Assembly (NCBI GenBank): GCA_000383295.1
Contig: KB911067.1
Coordinates: forward strand, 62,001-126,000
Direction: 5' to 3'
Length of the DNA: 64,000 bases
DNA from: Faecalispora sporosphaeroides DSM 1294
GTDB taxonomy: Bacteria > Bacillota > Clostridia > Oscillospirales > Acutalibacteraceae
The notes below the pieces were generated by a model that searched no databases, was not told the origin of the DNA, and was given only the letters and a program-made list of their open reading frames with translations. Of the stretch, positions 9,929 to 19,433 are shown piece by piece. The position numbers were made by a program, and so were the translations under genes. Every line of letters starts with the position of its first letter. Position 1 is the first letter of the stretch.

Positions 9929-10867
9929 TTAAAAAACATTCTGGCCAAGCTTTGCTTTCGCAATGGAGATAAACTGCTGCATGGAGCGCGACACAACCGC
10001 GCGGTCCAAATAACAGATGGCCAGACTGCGGCGGGTGTCTCTTTCATTGATGGGGTAAATCCCCGGCGGCTCTTCCGCCGAGGCCTGCCGCGTCAGGTCC
10101 TGCAGCATTCCCGTGGGCGACAGGGTGATCCCCATGCCGGCCCGGCAAAAGGCGATGGCCGTTTCCAAAAAATCCGTTTCGGTTACGATGCGGGGCGTGA
10201 TCTGATGGAGGCGAAACAGCTCGTTGCAGGAGTCGCGCACACTGCCCGACCGCGGAAGGACAAAGGGACACTCTTTGAGCAGCTCGATCTCCGCAGAGCG
10301 GGAAAGCGAACGCGCAACCTCCTGCGCGTTCTCGCGGAACATATTTTCCAGAGACGCCATGGGCGCGTAAATGCTGATGGTTTCCTCCAGAACCGGCACA
10401 GCCACCGTGTTGTTCGGGTATGGCGGGCGGGTCATGATCATGTCTACCTTGTGCTTGTGCAGCAGCTCGCTTAAATCCGAAAAATTCCGCTCGTAAAGCT
10501 CCAGCTTTACATAAGGGCACTTCTTCATCAAATCCGGAAAGATTTGCGGCAGCAGCGTGCGGGCATAGGAGGACGCGATTCCGATGCGCAGGTTCTGGCA
10601 TTCCCCTTCGGAGAAATTCCACATTTCCTGCTCCAGCTGGCGGTGCAGAAACAAAATCTCATCCGTGCGCTGGTACAGCTGTTCCCCGGCTGCCGTCAAT
10701 GTAAGCGGGCGTGTTCGCTCGAACAGAACGACGCCCAAATCCGCTTCCATCTGCGCAATGTGGGCGCTCAGGGTCTGCTGCGAAATGTAAAGCTGCTTTG
10801 CCGCAGAAGAAAAACTGCGGGAATCGGCAACCACCATGAAATAGCGGAGCTGCAAAAAGCTGATCAC
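9929..10867 (-). CDS. LysR-family transcriptional regulator
   Basis: DNA-binding regulator of the LysR type, 312 residues. The N-terminal winged helix-turn-helix spans about residues 1-60 (FLQLRYFMVVADSRSFSSAA, ISQQTLSAHIAQMEADLGV, LFER). A periplasmic-binding-like effector domain spans about 90-300. It is divergent from the UroD/amidohydrolase/Opp operon, the usual arrangement for a LysR regulator and its target. The effector is unknown and would be expected to be the imported compound or an intermediate. The 226-base gap between the two genes contains a small dyad ATGATACCAT near 10987, a possible binding site, but this is weak. Confidence 0.9.
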   Translation of the reverse strand: MISFLQLRYFMVVADSRSFSSAAKQLYISQQTLSAHIAQMEADLGVVLFERTRPLTLTAAGEQLYQRTDEILFLHRQLEQEMWNFSEGECQNLRIGIASSYARTLLPQIFPDLMKKCPYVKLELYERNFSDLSELLHKHKVDMIMTRPPYPNNTVAVPVLEETISIYAPMASLENMFRENAQEVARSLSRSAEIELLKECPFVLPRSGSVRDSCNELFRLHQITPRIVTETDFLETAIAFCRAGMGITLSPTGMLQDLTRQASAEEPPGIYPINERDTRRSLAICYLDRAVVSRSMQQFISIAKAKLGQNVF

Positions 10868-11093
10868 AGTGCTCTCTCCCTTTTTGGATTGTTTAAGAAT
10901 ACCTCTGCCTCAATGGAAAACAAAAACCTCGGTGAAAGGCGGCTGCTTTTTCCCTGGCCACGGCAGAGGGAAGAAACCAACTGCATGATACCATAACTCC
11001 GGCACGTTTGACAACCCAAAGCCGCCGCCCGGACCGGCGGCATGAGTGATGAAACGCAGAGAACATTTTGGAGAAAGAAAGGTTGTTTGATCA

Positions 11094-12131
11094 ATGGCTT
11101 GGACGAAACGCGATCGTTTTCGGGCTGTGATGAGCGGGGAGCTGGCCGACCGTGCGCCGGTTACGGCATACCGCCACCACACAGAATTTGAACACAGCGG
11201 GCCGCGCGTCATGGCGGACCGGCTGCTCGGGTTCCAGCGGGAATACGACTGGGACGTGATGAAGATCAACCCACGCGCCGTTTACTATTACGAGGCGTGG
11301 GGAAACGAGTACGATTATGAACACTACAACGACGTGGTTCCCACACGCACCAAAACGCTGATTCACGATTACCGTGACCTGGAAAAAGTTTCGGTGCTGC
11401 CGGGGGATCAGGGCGTCTTTGCGGAGCAGCTGGAGATGTGCAGAATGATCGTACAAGACAGCGGCGGTGACGTTCCCATTATTCAGTCGGCGTTCACGCC
11501 GATCGGCATTCTGCTCAACCTGTGCGGGATGCGCAGCGTCGGGCGCTACCGCCCCTCTCCCAGAGAGGAAAGCCCGCTGATCGATTTGTGCCTTGAGCAC
11601 CCCGACGAAGTGAAGCGCGCACTGAAGAACATTGCCGAAACCATGGCCGATTACTGCTCAAAGCTGCTTGCCACCGGAATCGACGGCGTGTTTTACGCGT
11701 GTCTCGGTATGGCGCGCAGCGGCTACTTTACCATGGAAGAGTGGAAGGAGTTTGTCGAGCCGTATGACCTGATGGTTCTGGAGGCTTTGAAGGGCTCTCA
11801 GGTGATCATTCACACCTGCGGCATTTACGGCAACCCCGAGCGGTTTACCTCGTGGCCGATCAACATGATCCACTGGGCCTCCAGCGCAACCGGCTGCCCG
11901 CCCATTTGGGGCAGCAAAGCTTGGCTGAACGGCAAAATCGCGATGGGTGGTGTGGATGAGCGCCCCTTTGGCCAGAACAAGGCCGACGAGATTGGCCGGC
12001 TTGCCCGCGCCACTTTGCAGAAGATGCGGGAGGAGCCGTTCCTGCTGGCCCCGGACTGTTCCGTCTCTGTGCACACACAGGACGACGAGCTGCGCGCATT
12101 CCGCGCCAGCGTAGAAGAATCTCTGCGCTGA
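11094..12131 (+). CDS. uroporphyrinogen decarboxylase-family (methyltransferase-like) protein
   Basis: Cytoplasmic TIM-barrel protein of the UroD superfamily, 345 residues. It carries the zinc-site pattern of corrinoid-dependent methyltransferases such as MtaA/MtbA rather than the haem enzyme: HTCG gives His240 and Cys242, and APDC gives Cys322. By family knowledge such proteins move a methyl group between a corrinoid protein and a thiol or folate. No corrinoid protein gene is visible nearby, so the acceptor is unknown. It is the first gene of a nine-gene operon with two amidohydrolases, an Opp-type importer and a cysteine-desulfidase-like protein. A weak AAAGG ribosome site precedes the ATG. 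Confidence 0.82.
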   Translation: MAWTKRDRFRAVMSGELADRAPVTAYRHHTEFEHSGPRVMADRLLGFQREYDWDVMKINPRAVYYYEAWGNEYDYEHYNDVVPTRTKTLIHDYRDLEKVSVLPGDQGVFAEQLEMCRMIVQDSGGDVPIIQSAFTPIGILLNLCGMRSVGRYRPSPREESPLIDLCLEHPDEVKRALKNIAETMADYCSKLLATGIDGVFYACLGMARSGYFTMEEWKEFVEPYDLMVLEALKGSQVIIHTCGIYGNPERFTSWPINMIHWASSATGCPPIWGSKAWLNGKIAMGGVDERPFGQNKADEIGRLARATLQKMREEPFLLAPDCSVSVHTQDDELRAFRASVEESLR

Positions 12132-12171
12132 CCGGCGCACAGCAAAGAAAAAGAGAGGATTGTGATTTAAA

Positions 12172-13359
12172 ATGACCTATCTTCACGCCGGCAGAGCGAT
12201 CATCGGCGACGGAAAAACCGTGTTGACCCCCGCGTGGATCGGCTTTGACGGAAAATATATCACTTACGTGGATTCCCGGCAGCCTGCGGACGCCACGCCG
12301 GAAAACACCCGGGAGTTTGACAAAGCCGTTACCCTGACCCCGGGCCTGCTGAATATTCACGACCATATCAGCCGCAAATCGCTGCGCTTCCCCACCCCCG
12401 GCAAAACCTTCGGCGAATGTGCGACCAAGCTGATGAGCAATGATCTGCCCTACCTGATTCTGCACAGCTATGTCAATATGCTGAGTTACTTGAAAGAGGA
12501 GGGCATCACCTATGTGCGCGACCAGGGTCTGACCGGCTACACCTGCATCAACCTGCGGCAGGCCATCGACGAGGGGCTCGTCATGGGGCCGTACATCAGC
12601 AGCTGCGGCATGTCCATCAGCATCACCGGCGGCCACTGCTACCGCCAGAGCATAGAGTGCGACGGCCCCGACGCGGTGCGCCGCGCCGTGCGCATTCAGT
12701 GCAGCAAGGGCGCCGACGTGATCAAATTCATGGGCAGCGGCGGGCTGGAGCATTTCCCACAGGAGGACCCGAGCATCCCGCAGTTCACGCTCGAGGAACT
12801 CCGCGCCGGTGCAGACGCCGCGCACGATCTGGGCCGCGACTGTGCGATCCATGCCTATTCCAACGAGGGAATCCGCCGCGCGGTGCTCGCCGGAATCGAC
12901 CATATTGAGCACGGATGCATGATGACCGAAGACCTGATTGAAGAAATGGCCAAGCGCGGCACCCGCCTGAACCCGACCATGACGGGCATCCGCGGCGCGG
13001 CGAAGGCCGGCCCCAACGCAAAATACTGGGACATGCTGCAGGAGCGCGTGTTCAGCCGGCAGGAGCAGGGCATGCGCTGGGCAAAGGCGGCAGGCATCCT
13101 GATCGGCGCGGGCACCGACACCGCCGGAACGCTCCGCGACGAAATCGCCATGATCGCAGACACGCTCGGCGAGGGCCCGGTGGAGGCGATCGGCCGCGCG
13201 ACCGGTACAAACGCAATCATTGCGAAGCGCGGCGACATGGGCCTCTTGGAGGTCGGGCGCCTCGCGAACATCGCGGCGTTCGACGGCGACCTGACAAAGA
13301 GTCTCGACGGCCTCGCCTGCGTGGTGCAGACCTGGAAGGACGGAACCCCCTGCAAATAA
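12172..13359 (+). CDS. metal-dependent amidohydrolase (imidazolonepropionase/prolidase-like)
   Basis: Cytoplasmic amidohydrolase-superfamily enzyme of 395 residues, expected to open a cyclic amide or cleave a dipeptide-like bond with one or two metals. Visible metal-site elements are His63-x-His65 (NIHDHIS), a lysine in ADVIKFMGSGG that could be carboxylated, and the histidines in CAIHAYSNEG and DHIEHGCMM. The terminal aspartate is in GAGTDTAGT. A C-terminal segment rebuilds the small beta domain (GLLEVGRLANIAAFDGD). A gapped AAAGAGAGG site precedes the ATG. Its substrate is unknown. The M20 hydrolase and importer next to it suggest a peptide-like or acylated compound. Confidence 0.85.
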   Translation: MTYLHAGRAIIGDGKTVLTPAWIGFDGKYITYVDSRQPADATPENTREFDKAVTLTPGLLNIHDHISRKSLRFPTPGKTFGECATKLMSNDLPYLILHSYVNMLSYLKEEGITYVRDQGLTGYTCINLRQAIDEGLVMGPYISSCGMSISITGGHCYRQSIECDGPDAVRRAVRIQCSKGADVIKFMGSGGLEHFPQEDPSIPQFTLEELRAGADAAHDLGRDCAIHAYSNEGIRRAVLAGIDHIEHGCMMTEDLIEEMAKRGTRLNPTMTGIRGAAKAGPNAKYWDMLQERVFSRQEQGMRWAKAAGILIGAGTDTAGTLRDEIAMIADTLGEGPVEAIGRATGTNAIIAKRGDMGLLEVGRLANIAAFDGDLTKSLDGLACVVQTWKDGTPCK

Positions 13360-13395
13360 CAGTACCCCTATGCCGGAGAGGATGAAGCAACAGCA

Positions 13396-14547
13396 ATGAT
13401 GCAGGAAGATCTGATCAAGCGGGCCGAACAGCGGGTTGACGAGCTGGCCCCGGAGATACGCTCAGTCAGCCATACTATTTTTGAAAATCCGGAACTGGCA
13501 TTTCAGGAATTCCAGTCCGCGGAGCTTCTGGAAAACACCGTAAAGGCACATGGCTTTACGGCAGTCCGCGGAACCGGAGAGCTGCAAACGGCCATCCGCG
13601 CGGAGCACAAGCCGCGGAGCGACGCTTTGAACATTGGGTTCATCTCGGAATTCGACGCCCTGCCGAACGGCCACGCGTGCGGGCACAACCTGATTGCGGC
13701 CTCCGGCGTTTGGGCGGCCATTGTGTTCGACGAGCTGGTGCGCCAGTGCGATCTGCCCGCCAACAGCATCTTTCTCGGCACCCCCGCGGAAGAGGGCGGA
13801 GGCGGCAAAATCAGGATGCTCGATGCCGGGATGTTCGACGGGATCGATTACGCCATGATGATCCACCCCTGCGACTCCACCATGGTGGAGGACTGGTCGC
13901 TGGCCGGGCAGACAATCACCTTCCGCTTTCACGGGCGCAGCGCGCACTGTGCCGCCAGCCCATGGCTCGGCGCGAACGCGCTGGCTGCCGCGACGGAAAC
14001 GGTGAACATGGTCAACGCCTGGCGCAGCCAGTTCCGCGATTACAGCCGGGTTTTCCCCAATATTACCCATGGCGGAGAAGCCACCAATGTGATACCGGAC
14101 TTTGCCGAACTGAAATATAATATACGCAGCGACGACGTCACGTATCACCGGGAGCTGGTGGCCATTGTGGAAAACTGCGCCGGGTGCGCCGCAAAGGCGT
14201 TTGGCGTATCGGTAGAGAGTGAAAAAACCTTTGCCTACGAGCCGGTTCGCAACGACAAGACGCTCGAAACGCACATGGCGGCCGCATTTGCGCATCTGGG
14301 CGAAGCCGTCGTCCCACGTTACCGCGACCACGGAATCGGCAGTACGGATATGGGCAACGTCACCCAGCGTCTGCCGGCGATCCACGGGCACCTGTTCCTG
14401 GCAAGGGAGGCCACGCACACCGCCGCGTTCCGGGAGGCCGCGGGCGGCGCGCCGGGGGATACATATGTGGTCAAAGCAGTCAAGGCCATGGTGCTCACCG
14501 CAATCGGCCTGATCACCGACCGACAGGTTCTGAACCGTATGCAATAG
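13396..14547 (+). CDS. M20-family amidohydrolase (AbgB/PndA-like)
   Basis: Zinc metallo-hydrolase of the M20D type, 383 residues, expected to split an N-acyl or aminobenzoyl-type amide from an amino acid. The family blocks are EFDALPNGHACGHNL (metal ligands), LGTPAEEGGGGKIRMLDAG (catalytic and metal glutamates), MMIHPCD and the dimerisation-domain segment FHGRSAHCAASPWLGANAL. GIGSTDMGNVTQ and a His near HTAAFREA close the site. The start has two ATGs in tandem after GGAGAGG, and either could be used. It sits between the amidohydrolase and the Opp binding protein, in line with hydrolysis of an imported conjugate. Confidence 0.88.
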   Translation: MMQEDLIKRAEQRVDELAPEIRSVSHTIFENPELAFQEFQSAELLENTVKAHGFTAVRGTGELQTAIRAEHKPRSDALNIGFISEFDALPNGHACGHNLIAASGVWAAIVFDELVRQCDLPANSIFLGTPAEEGGGGKIRMLDAGMFDGIDYAMMIHPCDSTMVEDWSLAGQTITFRFHGRSAHCAASPWLGANALAAATETVNMVNAWRSQFRDYSRVFPNITHGGEATNVIPDFAELKYNIRSDDVTYHRELVAIVENCAGCAAKAFGVSVESEKTFAYEPVRNDKTLETHMAAAFAHLGEAVVPRYRDHGIGSTDMGNVTQRLPAIHGHLFLAREATHTAAFREAAGGAPGDTYVVKAVKAMVLTAIGLITDRQVLNRMQ

Positions 14548-14625
14548 CCCCGAACCCCATCCATCCTGTTTGCCGACGCTGTGCGGCAGCATGTGATATG
14601 AGCAAGAAAATAAAGGAGAAATGTT

Positions 14626-16167
14626 ATGAAACGAATTTTAGCAATGCTCTTAACCTTTGCGATGCTCCTCGGCGCCACTGCCTGCGGCAGCTCTTCCGGC
14701 AGCGCGTCCGGCGCGGCAGCCGCATCGGAATCCGGCAAAGGAAAAACAGATCTGGTCATCGCCACGGCCGCCGAGGCGGTCACACTCGACCCTCAGGGCG
14801 GCTGGGACGGCAACTCCCTGAACGTCATGCGCCAGCTGTACAACGGCCTTGTCAAGCTGAACGACAAAATGGAGATCGTGGGCGATCTGGCGGAAAGCTG
14901 GGAATTCACCTCCGACACCTCGGTCACCTTCAAGCTCAGGCACGGCGTGAAGTTCCACAACGGCGATGAGATGAAGGCCAGCGACGTCGTTTACAGCATT
15001 GAGCGCGCCCAGAAGAGTGCAAAGGTAAAGACCTTTACCGCCAACATTGCCTCTGTGACGGCGGACGACGACTACACCGTCACCATTAAGACGAGCATTC
15101 CCTATGCGCCGCTGATGTCCAACCTGTGTCACACCGCCAACTCCATCGTCAGCCAGAAGGCGGCGGAAGCGGCGGGCGATAAGTTTTCCGCTTCTCCGAT
15201 CGGCACCGGCCCGTTCAAGTTTGTGAAATGGGATTCCGGCGACAAGATTATTCTGGAGAAAAACGCGGATTATTTCGCGGGAACGGTAAAGCCCACCTCT
15301 CTCACCTTTAAGCTGATGAGCGAGGGTTCGGCCCGCACCATCGCGCTGGAAACCGGCGAGGTCGACCTGAACCTGACGGTGGCGGCCTCCGACGCAAAGA
15401 GGATCAGCGAGGAAGACAGCGTAAAGCTCGTGACCAGCATGAGCCCCAAGATCGAATATGTCTCTATGAACCAGAAGGAAAAGCCGTTTGACAACGCGCT
15501 TGTCCGCCAGGCAATCAACTACGCGATCGACCGCAAATCGCTCAACACAGTGGCAACCGCCGGCTACGGCGAGGTAACCGACTCGGTGATGAACAAGCAG
15601 ATCAACGGTTACACCGACGACGTCGCCCATTACGACTACAACCCCGAAAAGGCGAAGGAGCTGCTTGGGCAGGCCGGCTATAAGAACGGCTTTGAAACCA
15701 CCATCCTCGTTTCGGGCGATACCCGCAATACGGAGGCCCAGCTCATCCAGGCAAACCTGGCCGACGTGGGAATCAATGTCACCATCGACACGGCGGAATC
15801 CACCGCGATGCTCGAACAGATCAACAACGGCGACTACAAGATGTTTATCATGAGCTACAACAACACTACCGGCGACCCCGACACCAGCCTGTACATGCTC
15901 TTCAACTCCAAGGTTCCCGCTTCCTCGGGCAACCGTTCGTTCACCAATATTCCCGAAGTGGACCAGAAGCTGGAAGCCGCCCGTGTGGAAACAAACGCCG
16001 ACGCCAGAATGAAGATTTACGCCGAGCTGCAGAAAACGCTGACCGAGCAGGCCGTTTGGGTTCCCCTGTACTGCGTGCCGAACCTTGTCGGCATCCGCAG
16101 CGGTCTTTCGGGCTACACGCCGCACCCGCTGGGCAACGACGTGTTTGATCAGCTTTCCTACGAATAA
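14626..16167 (+). CDS. oligopeptide-type ABC transporter substrate-binding lipoprotein
   Basis: Extracellular solute-binding protein of family 5 (OppA/DppA), 513 residues. The signal peptide MKRILAMLLTFAMLLGATAC ends in a lipobox with Cys20 as the lipid anchor, followed by a Ser/Gly/Ala-rich linker. The mature part opens with LVIATAAEAVTLDPQGGWDG and contains ESWEFTSDTSVTFKLRHGVK, the family signature region. It delivers substrate to the permeases OppB/OppC encoded downstream. A strong AAAGGAGAAATGTT ribosome site precedes the ATG. Binding proteins of this family carry peptides, opines, glutathione or nickel, so the substrate cannot be read directly. Confidence 0.93.
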   Translation: MKRILAMLLTFAMLLGATACGSSSGSASGAAAASESGKGKTDLVIATAAEAVTLDPQGGWDGNSLNVMRQLYNGLVKLNDKMEIVGDLAESWEFTSDTSVTFKLRHGVKFHNGDEMKASDVVYSIERAQKSAKVKTFTANIASVTADDDYTVTIKTSIPYAPLMSNLCHTANSIVSQKAAEAAGDKFSASPIGTGPFKFVKWDSGDKIILEKNADYFAGTVKPTSLTFKLMSEGSARTIALETGEVDLNLTVAASDAKRISEEDSVKLVTSMSPKIEYVSMNQKEKPFDNALVRQAINYAIDRKSLNTVATAGYGEVTDSVMNKQINGYTDDVAHYDYNPEKAKELLGQAGYKNGFETTILVSGDTRNTEAQLIQANLADVGINVTIDTAESTAMLEQINNGDYKMFIMSYNNTTGDPDTSLYMLFNSKVPASSGNRSFTNIPEVDQKLEAARVETNADARMKIYAELQKTLTEQAVWVPLYCVPNLVGIRSGLSGYTPHPLGNDVFDQLSYE

Positions 16168-16375
16168 GGACTTTCCTCCTGATGCGAAGCTTTTGTAAAA
16201 CAGACGAAAGGCGGCTCCTCCCCCGCCTGGAACGGGGAAAACCGGAAAAGCCATTCTCTTTGTTCGGCGGAGCATTCGTACAAGAAGTCCTGTTGAAATA
16301 GCAAGAGTCCGAGTGGGGCGCTGCTGCAAATTCTCTTGCCGGCAGCGCCTGCTCGGAAATCGGGCGCTGTGCGGC

Positions 16376-16526
16376 GATATGGTCAATCCACCTGAAAACC
16401 GCCCGGTTTTCAGGCTGCGATGCCCGCAGCGCGCCTTTTGGGTACTGATGACTGTGAACGGCGACAAACTGCCGGCTGTGCCGGCTGCAGTTCCCTGTGT
16501 GCTTCAAAACGGTTCCGTTTTGAAGC
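16376..16526 (+). repeat. ~140-bp dispersed intergenic repeat (copy A)
   Basis: Aligns along its length with 49389-49529. Shared blocks are GATAT.GTC.AT, TGAAA.CC..CGGTTTTCA, TGAACGGCG.CAAAC.GCCGGC and CAGTTCCCTGTG.GCTT. It has a 10-base insertion relative to that copy. It lies wholly between genes. Confidence 0.8.
16501..16526. repeat. perfect 26-base hairpin
   Basis: Arms GCTTCAAAACGG and its exact complement flank TT. It closes repeat copy A. No T-run follows, so it is more likely an RNA-stability or processing element than a terminator. Confidence 0.7.
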
Positions 16527-16599
16527 TTGTTCCGTATACAAAGCCGATCCGCATCAGTAGTACACGCCTGTGGATTCAAAACAAAAGTGAGGGAGTGCC

Positions 16600-17526
16600 G
16601 TGCATAAGTATATCTTCAAGCGCATCCTGATGATGATTCCCGTCGTCATCGGCGTATCGCTATTGGTTTTCATGGTTCTAAAGATGACGCCGGGTGACCC
16701 CGCGCGCGTTGTGGCCGGGGCGGAAGCGGACGAAGCGACCGTCGCGCAGATTCGGGAGGAGCTGGGGCTGAACAAGCCGGTATTGCAGCAGTATGTGGAT
16801 TACATGGCCGGCATGCTGCACGGCGATATGGGCAACAGCTACACCACCGGCAAACCGGTATTTTCAGAAATTCTCTCCCGCATGCCCACCACCTTTACCC
16901 TGGCGTTTGCCGGCGTTCTGGTGGCTGTGCTCATCGGGATTCCGCTGGGGATCATCTCGGCGACAAAGCAGTATTCCATTCTGGACAACATCAGTACCCT
17001 GCTGGCTTTGACCGGCGTCGCCATGCCGAACTTCTGGCTGGGGCTGATGCTGATTCTGGTGTTCGCGCTGCAGCTCGGCTGGCTGCCCAGCGGCGGCGCC
17101 ACCTCGTGGCAGGGCTACATTCTGCCCGCCGTCACCCTGGGCGTGGGGGCAACGGCAAACTTTATGCGCACCACGCGCTCAAGCATGCTGGAGGTGATCC
17201 GGCAGGACTATATCCGCACGGTGCGCGCCAAGGGCGCGAACGAGCAGCGGGTGATTCTGCGGCACGCCCTGCGCAACGCGCTGATCCCCGTCATCACGGT
17301 GATCGGCCTGCAGATCGGCACGCTGCTGGGCGGCGCGGTGGTCAACGAAACCGTGTTTTCGCTGCCGGGCGTCGGCATGCTGATGATCAATTCCATCAAC
17401 AAAAAAGACGAACCCGTTGTGCTGGGGTGCCTGATCACCTTTGCCGTCGTGTTCAGCCTGGTGAACCTGTTCGTCGATATTCTGTACGCATACATCGATC
17501 CCCGGATCAAATCCCAGTACCGCTGA
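16600..17526 (+). CDS. oligopeptide-type ABC permease (OppB/DppB-like)
   Basis: Inner-membrane permease, 308 residues with six predicted membrane segments. The N-terminus (YIFKRILMMIPVVIGVSLLVF) is typical of the OppB/DppB type. The cytoplasmic EAA loop that docks on the ATPase is YIRTVRAKGANEQRVILRHA near residue 205. It pairs with the following OppC-type permease. The start is GTG, preceded by GAGGGA; no in-frame ATG is better placed. The gene begins after a 432-base gap that contains a dispersed repeat, whereas the genes after it are tightly spaced. Confidence 0.92.
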   Translation: MHKYIFKRILMMIPVVIGVSLLVFMVLKMTPGDPARVVAGAEADEATVAQIREELGLNKPVLQQYVDYMAGMLHGDMGNSYTTGKPVFSEILSRMPTTFTLAFAGVLVAVLIGIPLGIISATKQYSILDNISTLLALTGVAMPNFWLGLMLILVFALQLGWLPSGGATSWQGYILPAVTLGVGATANFMRTTRSSMLEVIRQDYIRTVRAKGANEQRVILRHALRNALIPVITVIGLQIGTLLGGAVVNETVFSLPGVGMLMINSINKKDEPVVLGCLITFAVVFSLVNLFVDILYAYIDPRIKSQYR

Positions 17527-17540
17527 AAGGAGGGCCCAGC

Positions 17541-18440
17541 ATGAAAAATTCCACTGCCGCGGCGACCGAAAAAGAGCAGCTTAAAAAGCGCAAGCGCAGC
17601 CAGATGACGGAAATCTGGCGCAGAATGCGCCGCAACCGGCTGGCGATGTTCGGCCTTGTCATTGTTTCGATTCTGATTATTGTCGCCGTCTTTGCAAACC
17701 AGATTGCCGATTACAACACCGTGGCCATCAAGCAAAATGTCGTCGAGCGCCTGCAGGGGCCCAGCGCAGAGCATTGGGCCGGAACCGACGAGTTTGGCCG
17801 CGACATCTTCGCCCGCCTGGTACACGGCGCCCGAATCAGCCTTCTGGTCGGGGTGGTCGCCGTTTGCATCGCGCTGGTGACGGGCGGAATTCTCGGGGCA
17901 ATCGCCGGTTATTTCGGCGGCACGGTCGACAACGTCATCATGCGCATTATGGATATTTTCCTGTCGATCCCGATTTTGCTGCTGGCCATTATGATTGTGG
18001 CTGCGCTGGGCTCGAGCATGCTGAACCTGATGATCGCCATCGGCCTTGCCAGCATGCCCACCTTTGCCCGGATCGTACGCGCCTCTGTTCTGAGCGTGAA
18101 GGATCAGGAGTTTGTGGAGGCTGCGAGAGCGATCGGCGCCAAAAACGATCACATCATCCTCCGCCACATTATGCCGAACTGTCTTTCCCCCATCATCGTT
18201 CAGGCAACGCTGCGCGTGGCGACCGCGATTCTTTCCACCGCTTCGCTGAGCTTTATTTCGCTCGGCATTCAGGCCCCCGCCCCCGAATGGGGCGCCATGC
18301 TGGCCAGCGGGCGCGCCTACATCCGTGACGCGCCCCACATCGTCATCATCCCCGGCCTTCTGATCATGATCACGATCCTGTCGCTGAACCTTTTGGGGGA
18401 CGGCCTGCGCGACGCACTGGATCCGAAGCTCAAACGTTAA
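17541..18440 (+). CDS. oligopeptide-type ABC permease (OppC/DppC-like)
   Basis: Second membrane subunit of the importer, 299 residues. A charged N-terminus (KKRKRSQMTEIWRRMRRNR) precedes the first membrane helix. The large external loop contains HWAGTDEFGRDIFARLVHGA, a signature of the OppC/DppC type. The ATPase-docking loop is FVEAARAIGAKNDHIILRHI. The ATG has AAAGGAGGG eight bases upstream, 14 bases after the oppB stop. The open frame extends far upstream of this start, but that part overlaps oppB out of frame and is not coding. Confidence 0.93.
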   Translation: MKNSTAAATEKEQLKKRKRSQMTEIWRRMRRNRLAMFGLVIVSILIIVAVFANQIADYNTVAIKQNVVERLQGPSAEHWAGTDEFGRDIFARLVHGARISLLVGVVAVCIALVTGGILGAIAGYFGGTVDNVIMRIMDIFLSIPILLLAIMIVAALGSSMLNLMIAIGLASMPTFARIVRASVLSVKDQEFVEAARAIGAKNDHIILRHIMPNCLSPIIVQATLRVATAILSTASLSFISLGIQAPAPEWGAMLASGRAYIRDAPHIVIIPGLLIMITILSLNLLGDGLRDALDPKLKR

Positions 18441-18452
18441 AGAGGTATTGCC

Positions 18453-19430
18453 ATGAACAACCACAACATATTACTGGACATTCAGAACCTGAGCGTTGAG
18501 TTCCGCACCGACGACGGCGTCGTAAAGGCGGTCAACGGCATGAGCTTACAGATTGAGCGCGGCAAAACGCTCGGCCTGGTGGGCGAAACCGGCGCCGGAA
18601 AAACGACCACCGCACTCTCCATCCTGCGCCTGATTCCGGACCCGCCCGGCGTAATCACCGACGGGAGCATCACGCTGGACGGCGAGGACATTCTCGCCGC
18701 GGGCAAGCACCAGCTGGAGAAAATGCGCGGCAGCCTTGTCAGCATGATCTTTCAGGACCCCATGACCAGCCTGGACCCCGTGCTGCCCGTGGGCGAACAG
18801 ATTGCGGAGGTTTACATTCTGCATGAGCGCATCAGCCGGCAGGAGGCCGAGAAAAGAGCAGGAGAAATGCTCGAGCTGGTGGGTATTCCCGCTTTGCGCG
18901 GGCGCGATTACCCCCACCAGTTCTCCGGCGGGATGAAGCAGCGCGTCGTGATCGCGATGGCGCTGGCCTGCAACCCGAAGCTGCTGATTGCGGACGAGCC
19001 CACCACGGCGCTGGACGTGACCATTCAGGCCCAGGTGCTAAAGCTGATGAAGGAGCTCAAGTCAAAATACGACATGTCGATGCTGATGATCACGCACGAC
19101 CTGGGCATCGTGGCCGAGGTGTGCGACGAGGTTTCCGTCATGTATGCCGGCCGGGTGGTGGAGCACGGCACGCTGGAGGATATTTACGAGCATACGGCGC
19201 ATCCCTATACGGAGGGGCTGTTTCACTCAATTCCAAATATCGACGCCCGCGCCCGCCGGCTGATCCCGATCCCCGGCCTGATGCCCGACCCGACCGACCT
19301 GCCGCCCGGGTGTCCCTTTGCCCCCCGCTGCAGCTACGCGGTGGAGGAGTGCGGCAAAGCGCTGCCCGCCAGCATATCGCTGAGCGACACGCATTCCGTC
19401 GCCTGCATTCTGCGCCAAAAGGAGGAATAA
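18453..19430 (+). CDS. oligopeptide ABC transporter ATPase (OppD/DppD-like)
   Basis: Cytoplasmic ATPase of the importer, 325 residues. Walker A is GETGAGKTT near residue 48, the Q-loop is [12 protein letters not shown], the signature is FSGGMKQRV and Walker B is [14 protein letters not shown]. The C-terminal oligopeptide-specific extension includes [19 protein letters not shown] with clustered cysteines. It works as a heterodimer with the following OppF-type ATPase. It starts 12 bases after the oppC stop with an AAAGAGG site. Confidence 0.94.
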   Translation: MNNHNILLDIQNLSVEFRTDDGVVKAVNGMSLQIERGKTLGLVGETGAGKTTTALSILRLIPDPPGVITDGSITLDGEDILAAGKHQLEKMRGSLVSMIFQDPMTSLDPVLPVGEQIAEVYILHERISRQEAEKRAGEMLELVGIPALRGRDYPHQFSGGMKQRVVIAMALACNPKLLIADEPTTALDVTIQAQVLKLMKELKSKYDMSMLMITHDLGIVAEVCDEVSVMYAGRVVEHGTLEDIYEHTAHPYTEGLFHSIPNIDARARRLIPIPGLMPDPTDLPPGCPFAPRCSYAVEECGKALPASISLSDTHSVACILRQKEE

Positions 19431-19433
19431 AGC

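Larger units (their letters stand above)
16168..16599. other. 432-base gap inside the opp operon
   Basis: No gene is seen. The gap contains a copy of the dispersed repeat (about 16376-16526) and ends in a perfect 26-base hairpin. A dyad GGCGCTGC..GGCAGCGCC lies near 16316-16350. The gap may hold RNA structures that lower permease expression relative to the binding protein. Confidence 0.6.

Noticed and set aside
14650-16467. Long leftward open frame of 605 codons opposite the oligopeptide-binding protein
   Set aside because: Antisense shadow of a clear lipoprotein gene; no start signal and no recognisable domain.
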